Below, piece after piece: positions 53,801-64,000 of a stretch of DNA of 64,000 nt. Within the stretch, counting starts at the first letter, position 1. Each line of letters begins with the position of its first letter. Source of the DNA: Podospora pseudocomata (Eukaryota > Ascomycota > Sordariomycetes > Sordariales > Podosporaceae); assembly GCF_035222375.1 (NCBI RefSeq), contig NW_026946366.1, forward strand, positions 744,001-808,000, written 5' to 3'. The notes beneath the pieces are model-generated. The model was not told where the DNA came from, did not search any database, and worked only from the letters and a program-made list of their open reading frames with translations. The translations under genes and the position numbers were made by a program.

Positions 53801-56579
53801 CCTGCTAGCCCATAGGGCTCCCAGTCGCTGGGAGCAAAGTTCACGGCCTCATTGAAGTTGAATCCATGGTTGAAGCCGGCGTGGTAGGCTTGCGGGAAGG
53901 TAATGACGAGCTGTCCTGCGCGTTGATCAAGCGCATAGACTCGAACACCGGCCTTCTTCAGCTGATCCGGGGTCAAAAGAGTAACAAGCTGGAACAGAAG
54001 GTCTGGTTGCGTCTCGAAAAGCTCGGGGACGGCCTCCCTCATTGCATTCTCAAACTTCTCGGCATCATCTCCGGGGATGCCGTACCAAGTCTTGGTGGCT
54101 CCGAAGTGCTGATAGTTGGCCGAATACGCGTAATGGTCCTCGTTATGCCAACAGAAAGTGGAGAAAATCATGCCGACGTAAACCCACGGAACTGTCATGC
54201 CGGAGATGTCAGACTTGATATGGCGGAAGAGACTTTCAGGATGCAGGGGTAAAAGGTTCAGGTTCCAGGGATCGGTCGAATAGGGGTCGGTGGGGTTCTT
54301 CTCGATGGTCGGAAATCCAGAGCCGTGGGTTGTGCAATGGATATCAGCACCATATTCGACTTCCACCGTCTCCTCCAAGTCGGCAACTAAGCGCCAGAAC
54401 TCCTGTTCGACGTCGTCTTCGGTAACTGGTCGATGGCAGTTGAGGACAGGGTCAAAGGGCATCTTCTTCTCGAAGTAACCTTGTTTAAAGTTGGCCGCCT
54501 TCTCTTGGAACTGTTTTAGCGAGTACAGTCCACCTTCCTCGAAGCCAAACTGGCCGTCGCCAACAAGACAGCGGGGGCAGTTCCATTCTGTCTCCGGCTT
54601 GACTTTAACTGGCGGGTCAAGGCAAGCGCCATGGTAAGCATGCTCGCAGGACTCGCAAACGAGCAGGAAGCCGTCAGTCTCGTGACCTTTGCCGCAGGTC
54701 TCGCATCGCTAAGTGGGAGTCAGTGCCTTGTGTCGACATCGAAACAAGGGGTTACGCGGTGCTTGACATACCTCACCCGAGCCCAGAGCCTCATCTCGGG
54801 GTATCCTAGGAGCCGATGGACGAAAGAGTGACATGTGCGAACCCGCTACAGTGGGAACATTACCTGCGAGTCATTCGAGGTTAGCACGGACCAGTCACCG
54901 CGAACAGCTTCCGAGTGGGGCGGCGAGAAAAGAACGGAGCGAATGAGGTACGATGGCGGACGACTGCATATGGGCTGGGTAACCCCTCGACTGCCTTCAA
55001 ACGACCATGTCTGGCGAGCGGCCAGCGTCAAAGTTGTCGGGGTTGTTCAAAAGAAAAAGGGGGAGGCTGAATATCAAAGATACTTACCCTTCTTCAGCCG
55101 TTTACTGCTTCTTCGGCTGCCATCAACATCGTCCTTGTCACAGGGCGAGTCCTTCTCCACATCGTCGCAACTAAGTTGTCGCTTGAGTCCGGCAGGGCCA
55201 AGGGATGAAGGTCGGTATTCTGGTGTGTTTTTTGAGGACGCGAGCGGCGTGCTGTACTGTTTTGGTGTGGAGAGACTCTTGTTCTCCGAAGCCACGTTTT
55301 GGGGTCGGTTGATACTCGTAAAGCCGGAATTGACGGCAGTGAAGCCTCCCGAGTTGGTCGCCGTGAAGCCTGATGAGACCTGTGGTGTGCTAGCTACGGG
55401 CGTGTCGGACATTTGGACGTCTTGGTCAGTCTCCTTGGGGCCGTTCATGGTCGCCTGTAGCGCGTCTGTCGCATGTCTGGCCGGCGACTCGGCACGGAGA
55501 CTTAAGGGCGTGTTGACATTTGACCGCTTCATCGGGCTCTGGGCTGGGCTGGGAGTTAGAGGGCCGCCATACTCCAGCTCTAGCTGCTGGTAGACGCCAG
55601 GTTTGGCGGTCCGTAAGTATTCCTCATAGGGGCAGAGCCACTTCTGATACGAGTTCTTGAGTGAGGTGGACAGAGACGACATTATTTTGCCACTGTACCC
55701 CAGGTCACGACCAATCTCTGCCCACTTCTTCAGCTTGCACACCTTCTCGAACCCACCGCGGGCCTCGACGGCTTTTTTGAGCCGGTACAGGTCCAGTGGT
55801 TTCTTGTCGACGTACGGCCATCTCGTCAAGTTCGTGTTACCTTGTTGTTTGTGGAATTTCTGGAGCGCGTCCAGGTAGGTGAGATTCGCACGGGTGCCTG
55901 ACGAGTCACCCTCAGTATGACGCTCCAATGAAGAAGGGGGATTTAGCTTGAGATGGGGAGCCTTACTGCCTTCAACAGAATTGAGCTCCTGTTTCCGCGT
56001 TCGAAAATGAAATTTCTGAGTGAGGCAGTCGTGTTAGCGGGTTTACAGAGGAAAAGCTATCTGGCGAAGTTGTGGCAGGCAGGATCTAAAACTGGCACGA
56101 ACCAGCGAAAAATCGCGATACCGCTTCACAAGGTCACCCACCTCTGTATTGATGGCGAATTCGGGGTTCCAAGAGTCTGGTGGAATGATTTTGCAGAGAC
56201 CGTATTCTCTCGCCTCTTTTGAGATTTTCCTGATGTACTCGAAAGGTTCTTTCCATTCCTCCTCCGTTGGCTGGTACGTCGGCGCTTCCTGCAGCCCGTG
56301 TGGCCTGTTCTTCTTCTTGAGGGGCTCCTTGCACATGGTAGGTTGCCCGCGGCGCTCAACTGACGACAGGTCGAGAGGCGCGCTCTTCATGGAGCTCAGC
56401 GGCACTTGAGGTTTTGGCGGGTGGTAGCCATTCCCGTTGACCTGCGCCGCTTTTGACTTGGCCCCGTTTGCGATGGAAGCTGAAGGCGTGGTCATGGCGG
56501 GAGAATCTTTGGCATGTGCATTGGCGCTGATCGTGGTGATGGATCCGTTCGACACGCTGGCGGAGGGGACCGATACCAT
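50824..56579 (-). CDS. kdmB: JARID1/KDM5-type histone H3K4 demethylase
   Basis: 1757 residues from five exons: 56142-56579, 55967-56015, 55088-55897, 54772-54863 and 50824-54708. Introns are 126, 69, 224 and 63 bp. Domains in order are JmjN (about 100-142, [18 protein letters not shown]), ARID (about 170-265, with [13 protein letters not shown]), PHD1 (464-511, [13 protein letters not shown]), and JmjC with [18 protein letters not shown] (iron ligands His651 and Glu653) and [12 protein letters not shown] (His739). A C5HC2 zinc finger, a PLU-1-like helical region, and PHD2 (about 1345-1396, [17 protein letters not shown]) follow, then an acidic tail. This is the full KDM5 layout. The enzyme removes methyl groups from H3K4me3/2 with Fe(II) and 2-oxoglutarate in the nucleus. 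The Aspergillus homologue KdmB is known to affect secondary-metabolite genes. All ligands are present. Confidence 0.96.
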
Positions 56580-58669
56580 GCTCGCTGTGGGTTGCTTCGA
56601 TATTCGCCGTCGTGGAGCTTGTAAATGCCAACGAGGCCGGAGGGCTGTATCGAGCGAAAGGATGTGAAAGTATATTTAATCGTGGTGGGATTGTGTATTA
56701 GAACTGGTGAGTCAAACAGAGTCGTAGCTTCGACGCATCGTATGGCGTGGATCTGGAGAGTTGCGACGAAAGGTTAAACCATCACGCGCCGACTTGCAAG
56801 GCAAGAGAGGATGGCTTGAGCAGGGAAGGCCCGAAGCTTTTGAAGGCCAGCTTGATTATATAAACTTTCTCTCACGTACCATGGGGCGCCGGAAGTGAAG
56901 TTATGGTAAGAACTACACGCGCAGTTGCTCTGTTTTGTCGGTTCAAAATTGCGTGCAACAGCTGCAATCATGCCAGCGACTCTCGCCCAGCAGTGGAGGC
57001 TATGATCTGTTTCAAGGTATTTCGCACCAGGTGCTGCGAGCTTGAGCAGCGTGCGCCGGGAAGAAATGAGAGGTCGTGTGAAAATCGGAGAGTTTCCAGG
57101 TTGTGGTGAGGAATTGGGGCCGACACGCGGAGGCGGCAACGAGGTGAAGGGATATTGAAGATAGCCGGCTGTGATGTGAGGAAGGAAAGAGCTGGCGGAG
57201 ACGGGGGACAAGCGGGTGGTGGAGGGAACATGGGGCATGGATGGGGACGACGGCGGACGGGAGACGTTCCAAAAAGGCGAGGTAGGGCGGCAGCTGTCGG
57301 GACGATTTTGGCTGGGGAGGCGCCCAGGCGCAAACCTTCAAGTGGGTCCCTTCCCACAACTGGTCATCCTGGGCCTCACTTCGACTCCATGCATAACTAT
57401 CTACGGAATCCGTGCCTCGAGAAAAGAATCTGCATGTGGCACGCTCTCCTAGAATCATCACCCTACGCAATTCTCATGCCCTACAGCCAGTGCACCCAGG
57501 TGAGGCTGAGGCTGAGGCATCGAAATCTCAAAATGATCTCAGTTCTCATCTTGCAGCTCCACCAAAAAACGGGAGGATCAAACATCCCACCAAGCTGCAT
57601 GTCCCACTTTGACAAAAGCCACAATTTGAATGACCTGCAAAAATTGAATCGCATCTCTTCGTACAAGAAATAAGAGATCAGCTGTCATATTTCCAAGCTT
57701 GATATGCTTTACAAATCCTAATCCGGGGTCCTAAACTGCAAGTGATAGGCGCGGCGCGCACAAAGAAAAGCTGGCACAGTGTGGTTGCGATGCATGCGGG
57801 CACAATCTGGTAGGGTCAGGTAAGGTCGTACAGACCAGTCTCCAACATGGGATAAAATCACACCAGGAAGGCGGCAACTCCTGAAATATCGGTCTGAGCG
57901 GGCGCAGAGAAATAAATACCGATATCCGAGCTCTCTCCAGCATCCAACCCACAGTTTGTGTGCCACCACGGTACTGACAGTCATGATCGCATGTGGTAGG
58001 TAGGTGGTCAGCATTTCAATGGCTGAAGTGGGCACATGAATCATACATTATGCCCCCCAATATTTGGCAGTCAAAAACAGTTAGCTGGAGGGGCTAGTAA
58101 CCGCTGATAAAAACGAGCAAAGCGCTGCAGAATCACACAAGCAGTGCAGGTACACTAGACTCGGAAGGGTCGCGAGCCCTGATGAAGAGGGCGGGGTATG
58201 CAAGTCGACATGCTGTTGGAAGCAGTCCCGTACTCGGCAATGCGATGGTCTTATGAAGATGGACAGAAACAAGAAGAGGTGGGCAGAGATCTGATATCGC
58301 GCCGGATCCAAGCAATCCTATCCTATGGCTGGCCAATGAACGAAGGCTTGACGTTCGAGCAAGAGGTGCCAAGACATATGGGGGTGGCACACGCTTGGGA
58401 GACGGGGGCCGTCAGGTGTCACCGGATTTATGTAATCGTTCGCTCTGTGTGAACTCAAGTGCATGAACCTCTTATTAAAACATCCCGTCTTCAACCCCAT
58501 TGCTATCCGACGCCAAACTGTTAATTCATAGTGAAGAATTCATCCGTGTAAATCCAAGCCATATATACAAGATCCGGGTATCATTTCATTGCCAGGTGCT
58601 GCCTTGCCCTCATCCAAACGCCATCCCCATGTACAACAGCCATGCAAATAGTTGTATGCTTCGACCTCT
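56580..58669. other. KDM5 promoter region and spacer to SLX1
   Basis: About 2.1 kb without a supportable gene. The first several hundred bases are the demethylase promoter and leader. Short frames on both strands at 56770-57470 overlap each other and have no domain. Confidence 0.5.
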
Positions 58670-59767
58670 TCAACCATCCTCTTCACCAGTTTCCTTCGTC
58701 TTCGCCGTCTTTTTCCTTGGAGCCCTTTTCCTCTTCACCTTCAGCAAATTTTCCACCTCCTTCTGCCCCCTAACCCTCAACGTCAACTCCTTCATCATCG
58801 TCCCCCAATGTACCTCACCCTTACACCTCGGACACCTCCCTCCCACCGGCAATATTGCCCCCTCTCCACCTCCCTCCTCGCTTTTCAGCAAATACCTCCC
58901 CCAACACCTCAAATGTCCCACCCCTTCACACCCCTCATTCGAGCAAACAGCATGTAGTCCCCCCTCCCCATGGTCAATCTCCTCCTTGCACACCACGCAA
59001 CTCCCCTGCCTCTCAAACACAAAGATATCCTGCCCCTTCGCCACATACTCCTTAAGCGGCGCATAATCCAACGGCAAGCCATATATCCCCCAAGTCGGCA
59101 CCTCCTCCCCTCCCCCGTCCCCATCCAACCCCTCCCCTACCACACCCAACGGTTCCGAAGCCGACGCCCTCGCCACCACAGCCCCCTCATCCTCCCCAAA
59201 ATCCGTCACAACCGGTAAACTCCCCCTCAATTCCCTCTCCACCTTCCCACACCACCTCCCCCACGCAGCATGCACATCCCTCTTAAAAAAATGCACCCTC
59301 AACGGCCACCTCGCAAAACTCGGCACCGACAACAACAAGTGCAAGTTTGACAAAATCGAACTCAAACTCTTCGGCGGTCTCTTCGGCTGCCCATTCCTCT
59401 TCCGCTGGGTAGAAAACGCAAGGCGAGATTCAGATGGTATGTGCAATGATGTGTGTGGGTTTGTTAGAGCCCATCTACAATACAAAAAAAATCAGTATCT
59501 TTACCCAAGGGATTACGTGGGGAAAGCTTACTCAAACTTCAAAGCGGCAGTTGAGCTGGCAAAACCAGAGACCAAAGCGACCATCTCCCATGGCCGGAGG
59601 GAGTTTCGTGATGTGCGCACTGCTCCGCCTTTGACGACCCCGTTGTGCTGGCTCAGGCGGCGGGGTGGGTTGGGTGTTGAGCCGATGTAGAGGGAGGAGT
59701 GGCGGACGGTGGAGCGGAGGATGTAGACGCAGTAGAGGGCGGGGATCGGTCTAGGTTGGGGGGTCAT
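58670..59767 (-). CDS. SLX1: Structure-specific endonuclease subunit SLX1
   Basis: 346 residues: exon 1 59532-59767, intron 59475-59531 (57 bp), exon 2 58670-59474. The N-terminal GIY-YIG nuclease domain has [20 protein letters not shown], then [24 protein letters not shown]-like spacing, and the family block [18 protein letters not shown] made by the splice. The C-terminal zinc finger of RING/PHD type has [22 protein letters not shown], and [11 protein letters not shown]. The tail is basic ([14 protein letters not shown]). SLX1 is the catalytic partner of SLX4 and resolves branched DNA such as Holliday junctions and flaps in the nucleus. Complete. Confidence 0.95.
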
Positions 59768-60282
59768 TTTTGATGGTTTGATGATGCCGCGCGGTATCAG
59801 TGCATTCTGGTGGTAAGGATGTGTTTTGCGCCAAACTCAATCTCGCCGGGCAGGCGTAAGAAAGGAATGCGAAAATTTCATCAACAGGCTTAAGAGTTCC
59901 CACCCCTGGATAATAATAATAAGACCGGATGCAGAAATCACAGATTGTCGTTGATGGAATTGTTCGAGAAGCGCAATCTCGAATTCTTTGTTTACCTTTG
60001 GTCACCGGCAGACGTCGGTCCCTGGGGTGACGTCGCTCCGTGCAGGGTCGTTTTGCCCCTCCGAAGTGGGTCTCAAACTGACAGGGGGCCAATTCCCCGG
60101 AATATCAGCGCCAAGAGCTGTTCAGACTTCAACATGGAGAGACCCCTTCGCCAGGCAAAACAAAGTACAAGTTAATCAAGCAATTGCGAAATGCTGGGTA
60201 TTAGCTAAGTCTACATAATCCTGAAACGTTGCATGCGACAAAAACTCCGGTGAACAATTTTCCTAACCCCTCTGCTGTGCGA
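59768..60282. other. SLX1 promoter and SF3A3 3' flank
   Basis: 515 bp between two minus-strand genes. No gene supported. Confidence 0.55.
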
Positions 60283-61848
60283 CTACAACAGACCCTGCTT
60301 CTGAAGATCAAGGTAAACCTTCTCAGGCATGACATTGCCCTCAGCATCCTCCATCTGCACAACTGACCCGTCATCCACATGATGCTTCTTCTCCTCCCTT
60401 TGGATCTTTTCCCAGAGCCTCATGGCCTCTGCAATCGAGGTGATGTCTCGAAACAGATAGGTATTCGTGATGCCGAGACGCTTCAAGTTCGTGATGTGAT
60501 TCGTCTCGTTGAAGTGCTTGTCGAACGCGCGACGGCCTCTGTACACGAAGTTGCCGCAAATCTCGCAGGGAAATTCCTGGCCCAAGCCGTGGAGACGGTA
60601 CAGCCAGAAGGGGATCGGCTTGCCGTCCCAGGCCAGCGGAAGTTTGAGGGGGTTGTAGATCTTGTCGTCATCGTCGTTGTCCTCCTCCTCTTCGGGCGCT
60701 TGATTCTGTGGGGTGTTTGACATGTTGTAAAAGTTCTCCAACTCTTGGGCGCGTTCGCGCTCTGTCATACCCTGCCGTCGCTCCACGTTCACACGAGTAT
60801 CGTCCTTTTCGGTACTCATGGCACTAGTGAGCTTCCTGACCCTAAACTCTCTCTCGGCAACAGCGCGTTCCCTCAGACGATGCGCCAGCGCAACAGGCGC
60901 ATGGCTGTCTCCAACAGCAGCTGTTTCCTCCCACTTGGCCAAGATCTCGGCGGCCTTGATATGTTTCCGCCCATTCAAGTGCCCCTTGTAGACGTTCTCA
61001 TTCTTGAACTCCTTCTCGCAGGCCTCACACCACACCGCCTCAGATGTCGAAAGGTTGCGCGACATCGCGTTCTTCTTGGCTGCCGCTGCTTCCTTTTGCC
61101 ACCCCGGCACCTCGTCCTTCTCCCATGCCGTCTCAAACTCCTTCTCCCAGCCCTCATACACCTTGTCAAGGTTCTCTAGTGGGCGAGTCCGTCGCATAAA
61201 AGACTCCAAGTATGAGGCAAGGTCACCCAGGTACTTGAAGTAGTCGTCCGTCAACTTATCTGCCCGCTTGATTCCGCCCTTCCCTGGCTGAAAGTCGTCA
61301 AACACCTCGAGGTACTGCAGATAGGCCAAGCGCTTCGCGTTTGGCAAGTTCAGGTACGCCTCGTGGCAGGTGTGCAAATCGAAATATCGTCCATATGCTT
61401 CCTCGCCCGAGAACATGCTCTCCACAATGTATGGCTGATCGGGCCCCTTCCGCGGCTTGTACCATTGTTCTGAATTCTCGGCCTGCTCGCTGGGGTAGTT
61501 CCCGTGGTGCTCTTTGATCTTGTTGTACTGGGCGTTGAACTCTTTGAATGGATCACCGGAGCTGATGTCCAAGATTTCTTTTGATCGTTCGCCGGCTTTA
61601 TCTTCGTAGAGGGATAGGAGGATGGCCGACTGTTTTTGGATCTGGTCGAGCAATTGGGAGACTTCATGGTCACGGTTCAAGCGATCGCGGATCTATAAAG
61701 ATGTTAGTATCAAGTGTGAGGTGGTCAACGGTGCTGGATGGAGGCCATCCCGACATACCTGTTTTGGTTCATCGCCCATGCGATCTGCAATTCCCTGCTC
61801 GAGGCGCTCCAGGTCCTCATGGATGTATCTCTGCTCCTCCAACAACAT
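60283..61848 (-). CDS. SF3A3: Splicing factor 3A subunit 3 (SF3a60 / Prp9 homologue)
   Basis: 499 residues: exon 1 61759-61848, intron 61693-61758 (66 bp, phase 0), exon 2 60283-61692. The N-terminus (MLLEEQRYIHEDLERLEQGI) matches the SF3a60 helical start. The middle has VFDDFQPGKGGIKR-type sequence and the SAP-like region. A U1-type zinc finger is WCEACEKEFKNENVYKGHLN. The C-terminal matrin-type zinc finger is PCEICGNFVYRGRRAFDKHF with NETNH. The last residues (MPEKVYLDLQKQGLL) are characteristic of the family. It is part of the U2 snRNP and is needed for pre-spliceosome assembly. Divergent from FAL1 over 412 bp. Confidence 0.96.
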
Positions 61849-62260
61849 TTTGGTCGTCAATATGTGTCTCGCTGGGGTTTTATGTGGTCAGATAGAGCAA
61901 CACTGAAAATGGATTGCAGAATATGGAAAGCTCCAAAGCTCGAAGTTGGTTGTTATCGATATCTTTTTCGGCGCCACCAATTCGCAGCCAATTCATATGA
62001 AAGCACGGACGCACGGACGCACGCGCGCGTCCACGCGAGCTTGTTCACTTTCTGCCGGAGTTTGGCCGGGGAAAAGTTTGGGTGGGTCGCGCTGTTCTTG
62101 CGCCGCCCCACAGCCCAAGTTGTCGCGCCGCCTCAACTTTCAGCAGCGCATTCCACTAGAACTTTTGTTTAAGCTTGCTTCAACCCACCTCAACCACATA
62201 CGTCCATCAACCATACACAGCACCCCATCTCTCACCGTTTGCGCCAACTCGAAAATCAAG
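61849..62260. promoter_or_regulatory. Divergent promoter between SF3A3 and FAL1
   Basis: A 412-bp spacer drives two RNA-processing genes. It holds a repeated GCACGGAC unit and an alternating CG/CA stretch near 62002-62032 (CGCACGCGCGCGTCC). Confidence 0.6.
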
Positions 62261-63576
62261 ATGGCTGAAGGTGGTATTGATCGCAAGGCCGATGAGAAAC
62301 TCACGTTCTCAACCTCGAAGGAGGTCACGGTCCACCCAACTTTCGAGTCCATGTCATTGAAGGGTAGGATCTCCAAGCTTGCGAGGCTACGTTGATCGTC
62401 AAGACTGACTACTGTTTCTTTACAGAGAGTCTCCTTCGTGGTATCTATGCCTACGGCTACGAGTCGCCGTCCGCCGTCCAGTCCAGAGCTATCGTTCAGA
62501 TTTGCAAAGGTCGCGATACCATTGCCCAAGCCCAATCCGGTACTGGTAAAACGGCAACTTTCTCCATTAGTATGCTCCAAGTCATCGATACCGCTGTGCG
62601 CGAGACCCAGGCTCTTGTCCTTTCACCAACCCGCGAACTTGCGACACAGATTCAGAGCGTTGTCATGGCGTTGGGTGATTATATGAACGTGCAGTGCCAT
62701 GCCTGCATTGGTGGAACAAACGTGGGCGAGGATATTCGCAAGCTCGACTACGGCCAGCACATCGTATCCGGCACCCCTGGCCGTGTTGCCGACATGATCA
62801 GACGTCGCCACTTGCGCACCCGCCATATCAAGATGTTGGTTCTGGATGAAGCCGACGAACTGCTCAACCAGGGTTTCCGAGAGCAGATCTACGATGTGTA
62901 CCGCTACCTGCCACCCGCCACTCAGGTTGTGGTTGTGTCCGCTACTCTTCCCCACGATGTCCTTACCATGACGACCAAGTTCATGACCGATCCGGTTCGT
63001 ATTCTCGTCAAGCGTGACGAGTTGACGCTCGAAGGCCTCAAGCAATACTTCATTGCCGTCGAAAAGGAGGACTGGAAGTTTGACACCCTGTGCGATCTCT
63101 ACGATACCCTTACCATCACCCAAGCCGTAATTTTCTGCAACACAAGGAGAAAGGTCGACTGGTTGACAGATAAGATGAGAGAGGCCAACTTCACTGTCAG
63201 CAGTATGCACGGTGACATGCCACAAAAGGAGCGTGACAGCATTATGCAGGATTTCAGACAGGGCAACAGCAGAGTGTTGATCTCGACCGATGTGTGGGCT
63301 CGTGGTATCGACGTTCAACAAGTCAGTCTGGTCATCAACTACGACCTTCCCAGCAATCGTGAGAACTACATCCACCGCATCGGTCGTTCGGGCAGGTTCG
63401 GGCGTAAGGGTGTCGCTATCAACTTCGTAACGACGGAGGATGTGCGCATCCTCCGCGATATCGAGTGTGAGTATTTTTCAATTCCCATTTGGGTTGCAGT
63501 CAGCTAACTGTGTCTAGTGTATTACTCCACTCAGATCGACGAAATGCCCATGAACGTGGCCGACCTCATTGCTTGA
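62261..63576 (+). CDS. FAL1: DEAD-box RNA helicase FAL1 / eIF4A-III
   Basis: 400 residues from three exons: 62261-62363, 62426-63466 and 63518-63576 (introns 62 and 51 bp). Helicase motifs are the Q motif ([14 protein letters not shown]), [23 protein letters not shown] ([12 protein letters not shown]), [15 protein letters not shown] and [13 protein letters not shown]. The N-terminus ([16 protein letters not shown]) and C-terminus ([18 protein letters not shown]) match the eIF4A-III subgroup rather than translation eIF4A. Known roles are the exon junction complex and, in yeast, 18S pre-rRNA processing. All motifs are intact. The last intron splits the codon before YYSTQ. Confidence 0.97.
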
Positions 63577-64000
63577 TTATGGTCGAGGATGGGTCGGTTT
63601 TCCATGTACTTCTACTGTCAACAGTAGACCATTTCGGCAAGTCAGGGAAGGGCTGGCTTGCCCCGCGACACAGGGTCCGGTAAAACAGGTTGGGAGGAAA
63701 GGGGCCTCAGAATATGAAGGTAACGTGCCTTTCCTTTCGCCATCAATTTTTTCGACGGCATGGCTGACTCGACCTGAATCCTAAGCTATGCGAGAATGCA
63801 AATTTACGTATCATTATACCACAGCGCTACCCATAGTGTCAAATTATTTACTCAGAAAAGGGGTGATGCACTGGGATATTGGATGTGTACCTGTCAAACC
63901 TCAGTGGTCACTTTTGTGAAAAGGGATGGCAGTCCATTATCAGGCCAAAGTCAGCGATTACATTGTGCATCAAGTACTCTGTTCCCTTATTTCTCTGCTA
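63577..64000. other. 3' flank of FAL1
   Basis: Probably the 3' untranslated region followed by spacer. No further gene within the window. Confidence 0.5.

Noticed and set aside
56774-57470. Overlapping short frames upstream of KDM5
   Set aside because: Pro/Ser-rich low-complexity translations in several phases; better explained as promoter or leader sequence.
62623-63375. Minus-strand open frame of about 250 codons
   Set aside because: It is the complement of the FAL1 helicase core, with no domain of its own.

Overview
This is a nuclear window from a filamentous ascomycete, most likely a Sordariomycete (inference). The evidence is short GT-AG introns of 49-126 bp in almost every gene, a fungal-type non-reducing polyketide synthase, Bys1, DUF1996 and PEBP-like secreted proteins, an isolated 5S rRNA gene, an intron-bearing tRNA-Leu, and chromovirus and Tad/I-like retrotransposons. 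Exon structures were assembled by hand from reading frame and splice sites.

Positions 1-11870 hold part of a secondary-metabolite cluster. It has a Zn2Cys6 regulator (cut by the left edge), a microsomal P450, and a 2119-residue non-reducing PKS (SAT-KS-MAT-PT-ACP-ACP-TE) divergent from the P450 over a 771-bp shared promoter. That promoter carries two CGG-N5-CCG palindromes, and the regulator's upstream region carries a related one. The product cannot be read from the sequence.

Positions about 12090-26360 are a transposon island that begins about 220 bp past the PKS stop. It contains a degenerate non-LTR element (plus strand, about 12.3-18.1 kb) and a Ty3/gypsy chromovirus (minus strand, 18411-26079). 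The chromovirus has 507-bp LTRs that look identical, a CTGCA target duplication, a probable self-priming site, and an antisense ORF for a Cys-rich coiled-coil protein. A diverged 50-bp inverted repeat lies near each end of the island.

Positions 27-37.4 kb are rich in membrane and secreted proteins: a Fig1-like membrane protein, a heme-thiolate peroxidase, an eight-cysteine small secreted protein, a DUF1996 protein, a Bys1-like protein and a PEBP-like protein with a 10-bp microexon. An F-box/LRR relic and a tRNA-like pol III unit also lie here. Positions 38-50 kb are sparser: an RGG protein, tRNA-Leu(AAG), a DUF1688/URC4 uracil-catabolism protein, a 5S rRNA gene, two related small ORFs, a secreted HD-domain protein and a broken DUF3176 gene.

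Positions 50.8-63.6 kb are housekeeping: a JARID1/KDM5 H3K4 demethylase, the SLX1 nuclease, the splicing factor SF3A3, and FAL1/eIF4A-III divergent from SF3A3. The window therefore runs from an accessory metabolite locus, through a repeat island and a secreted-protein stretch, into conserved chromatin and RNA-processing genes.
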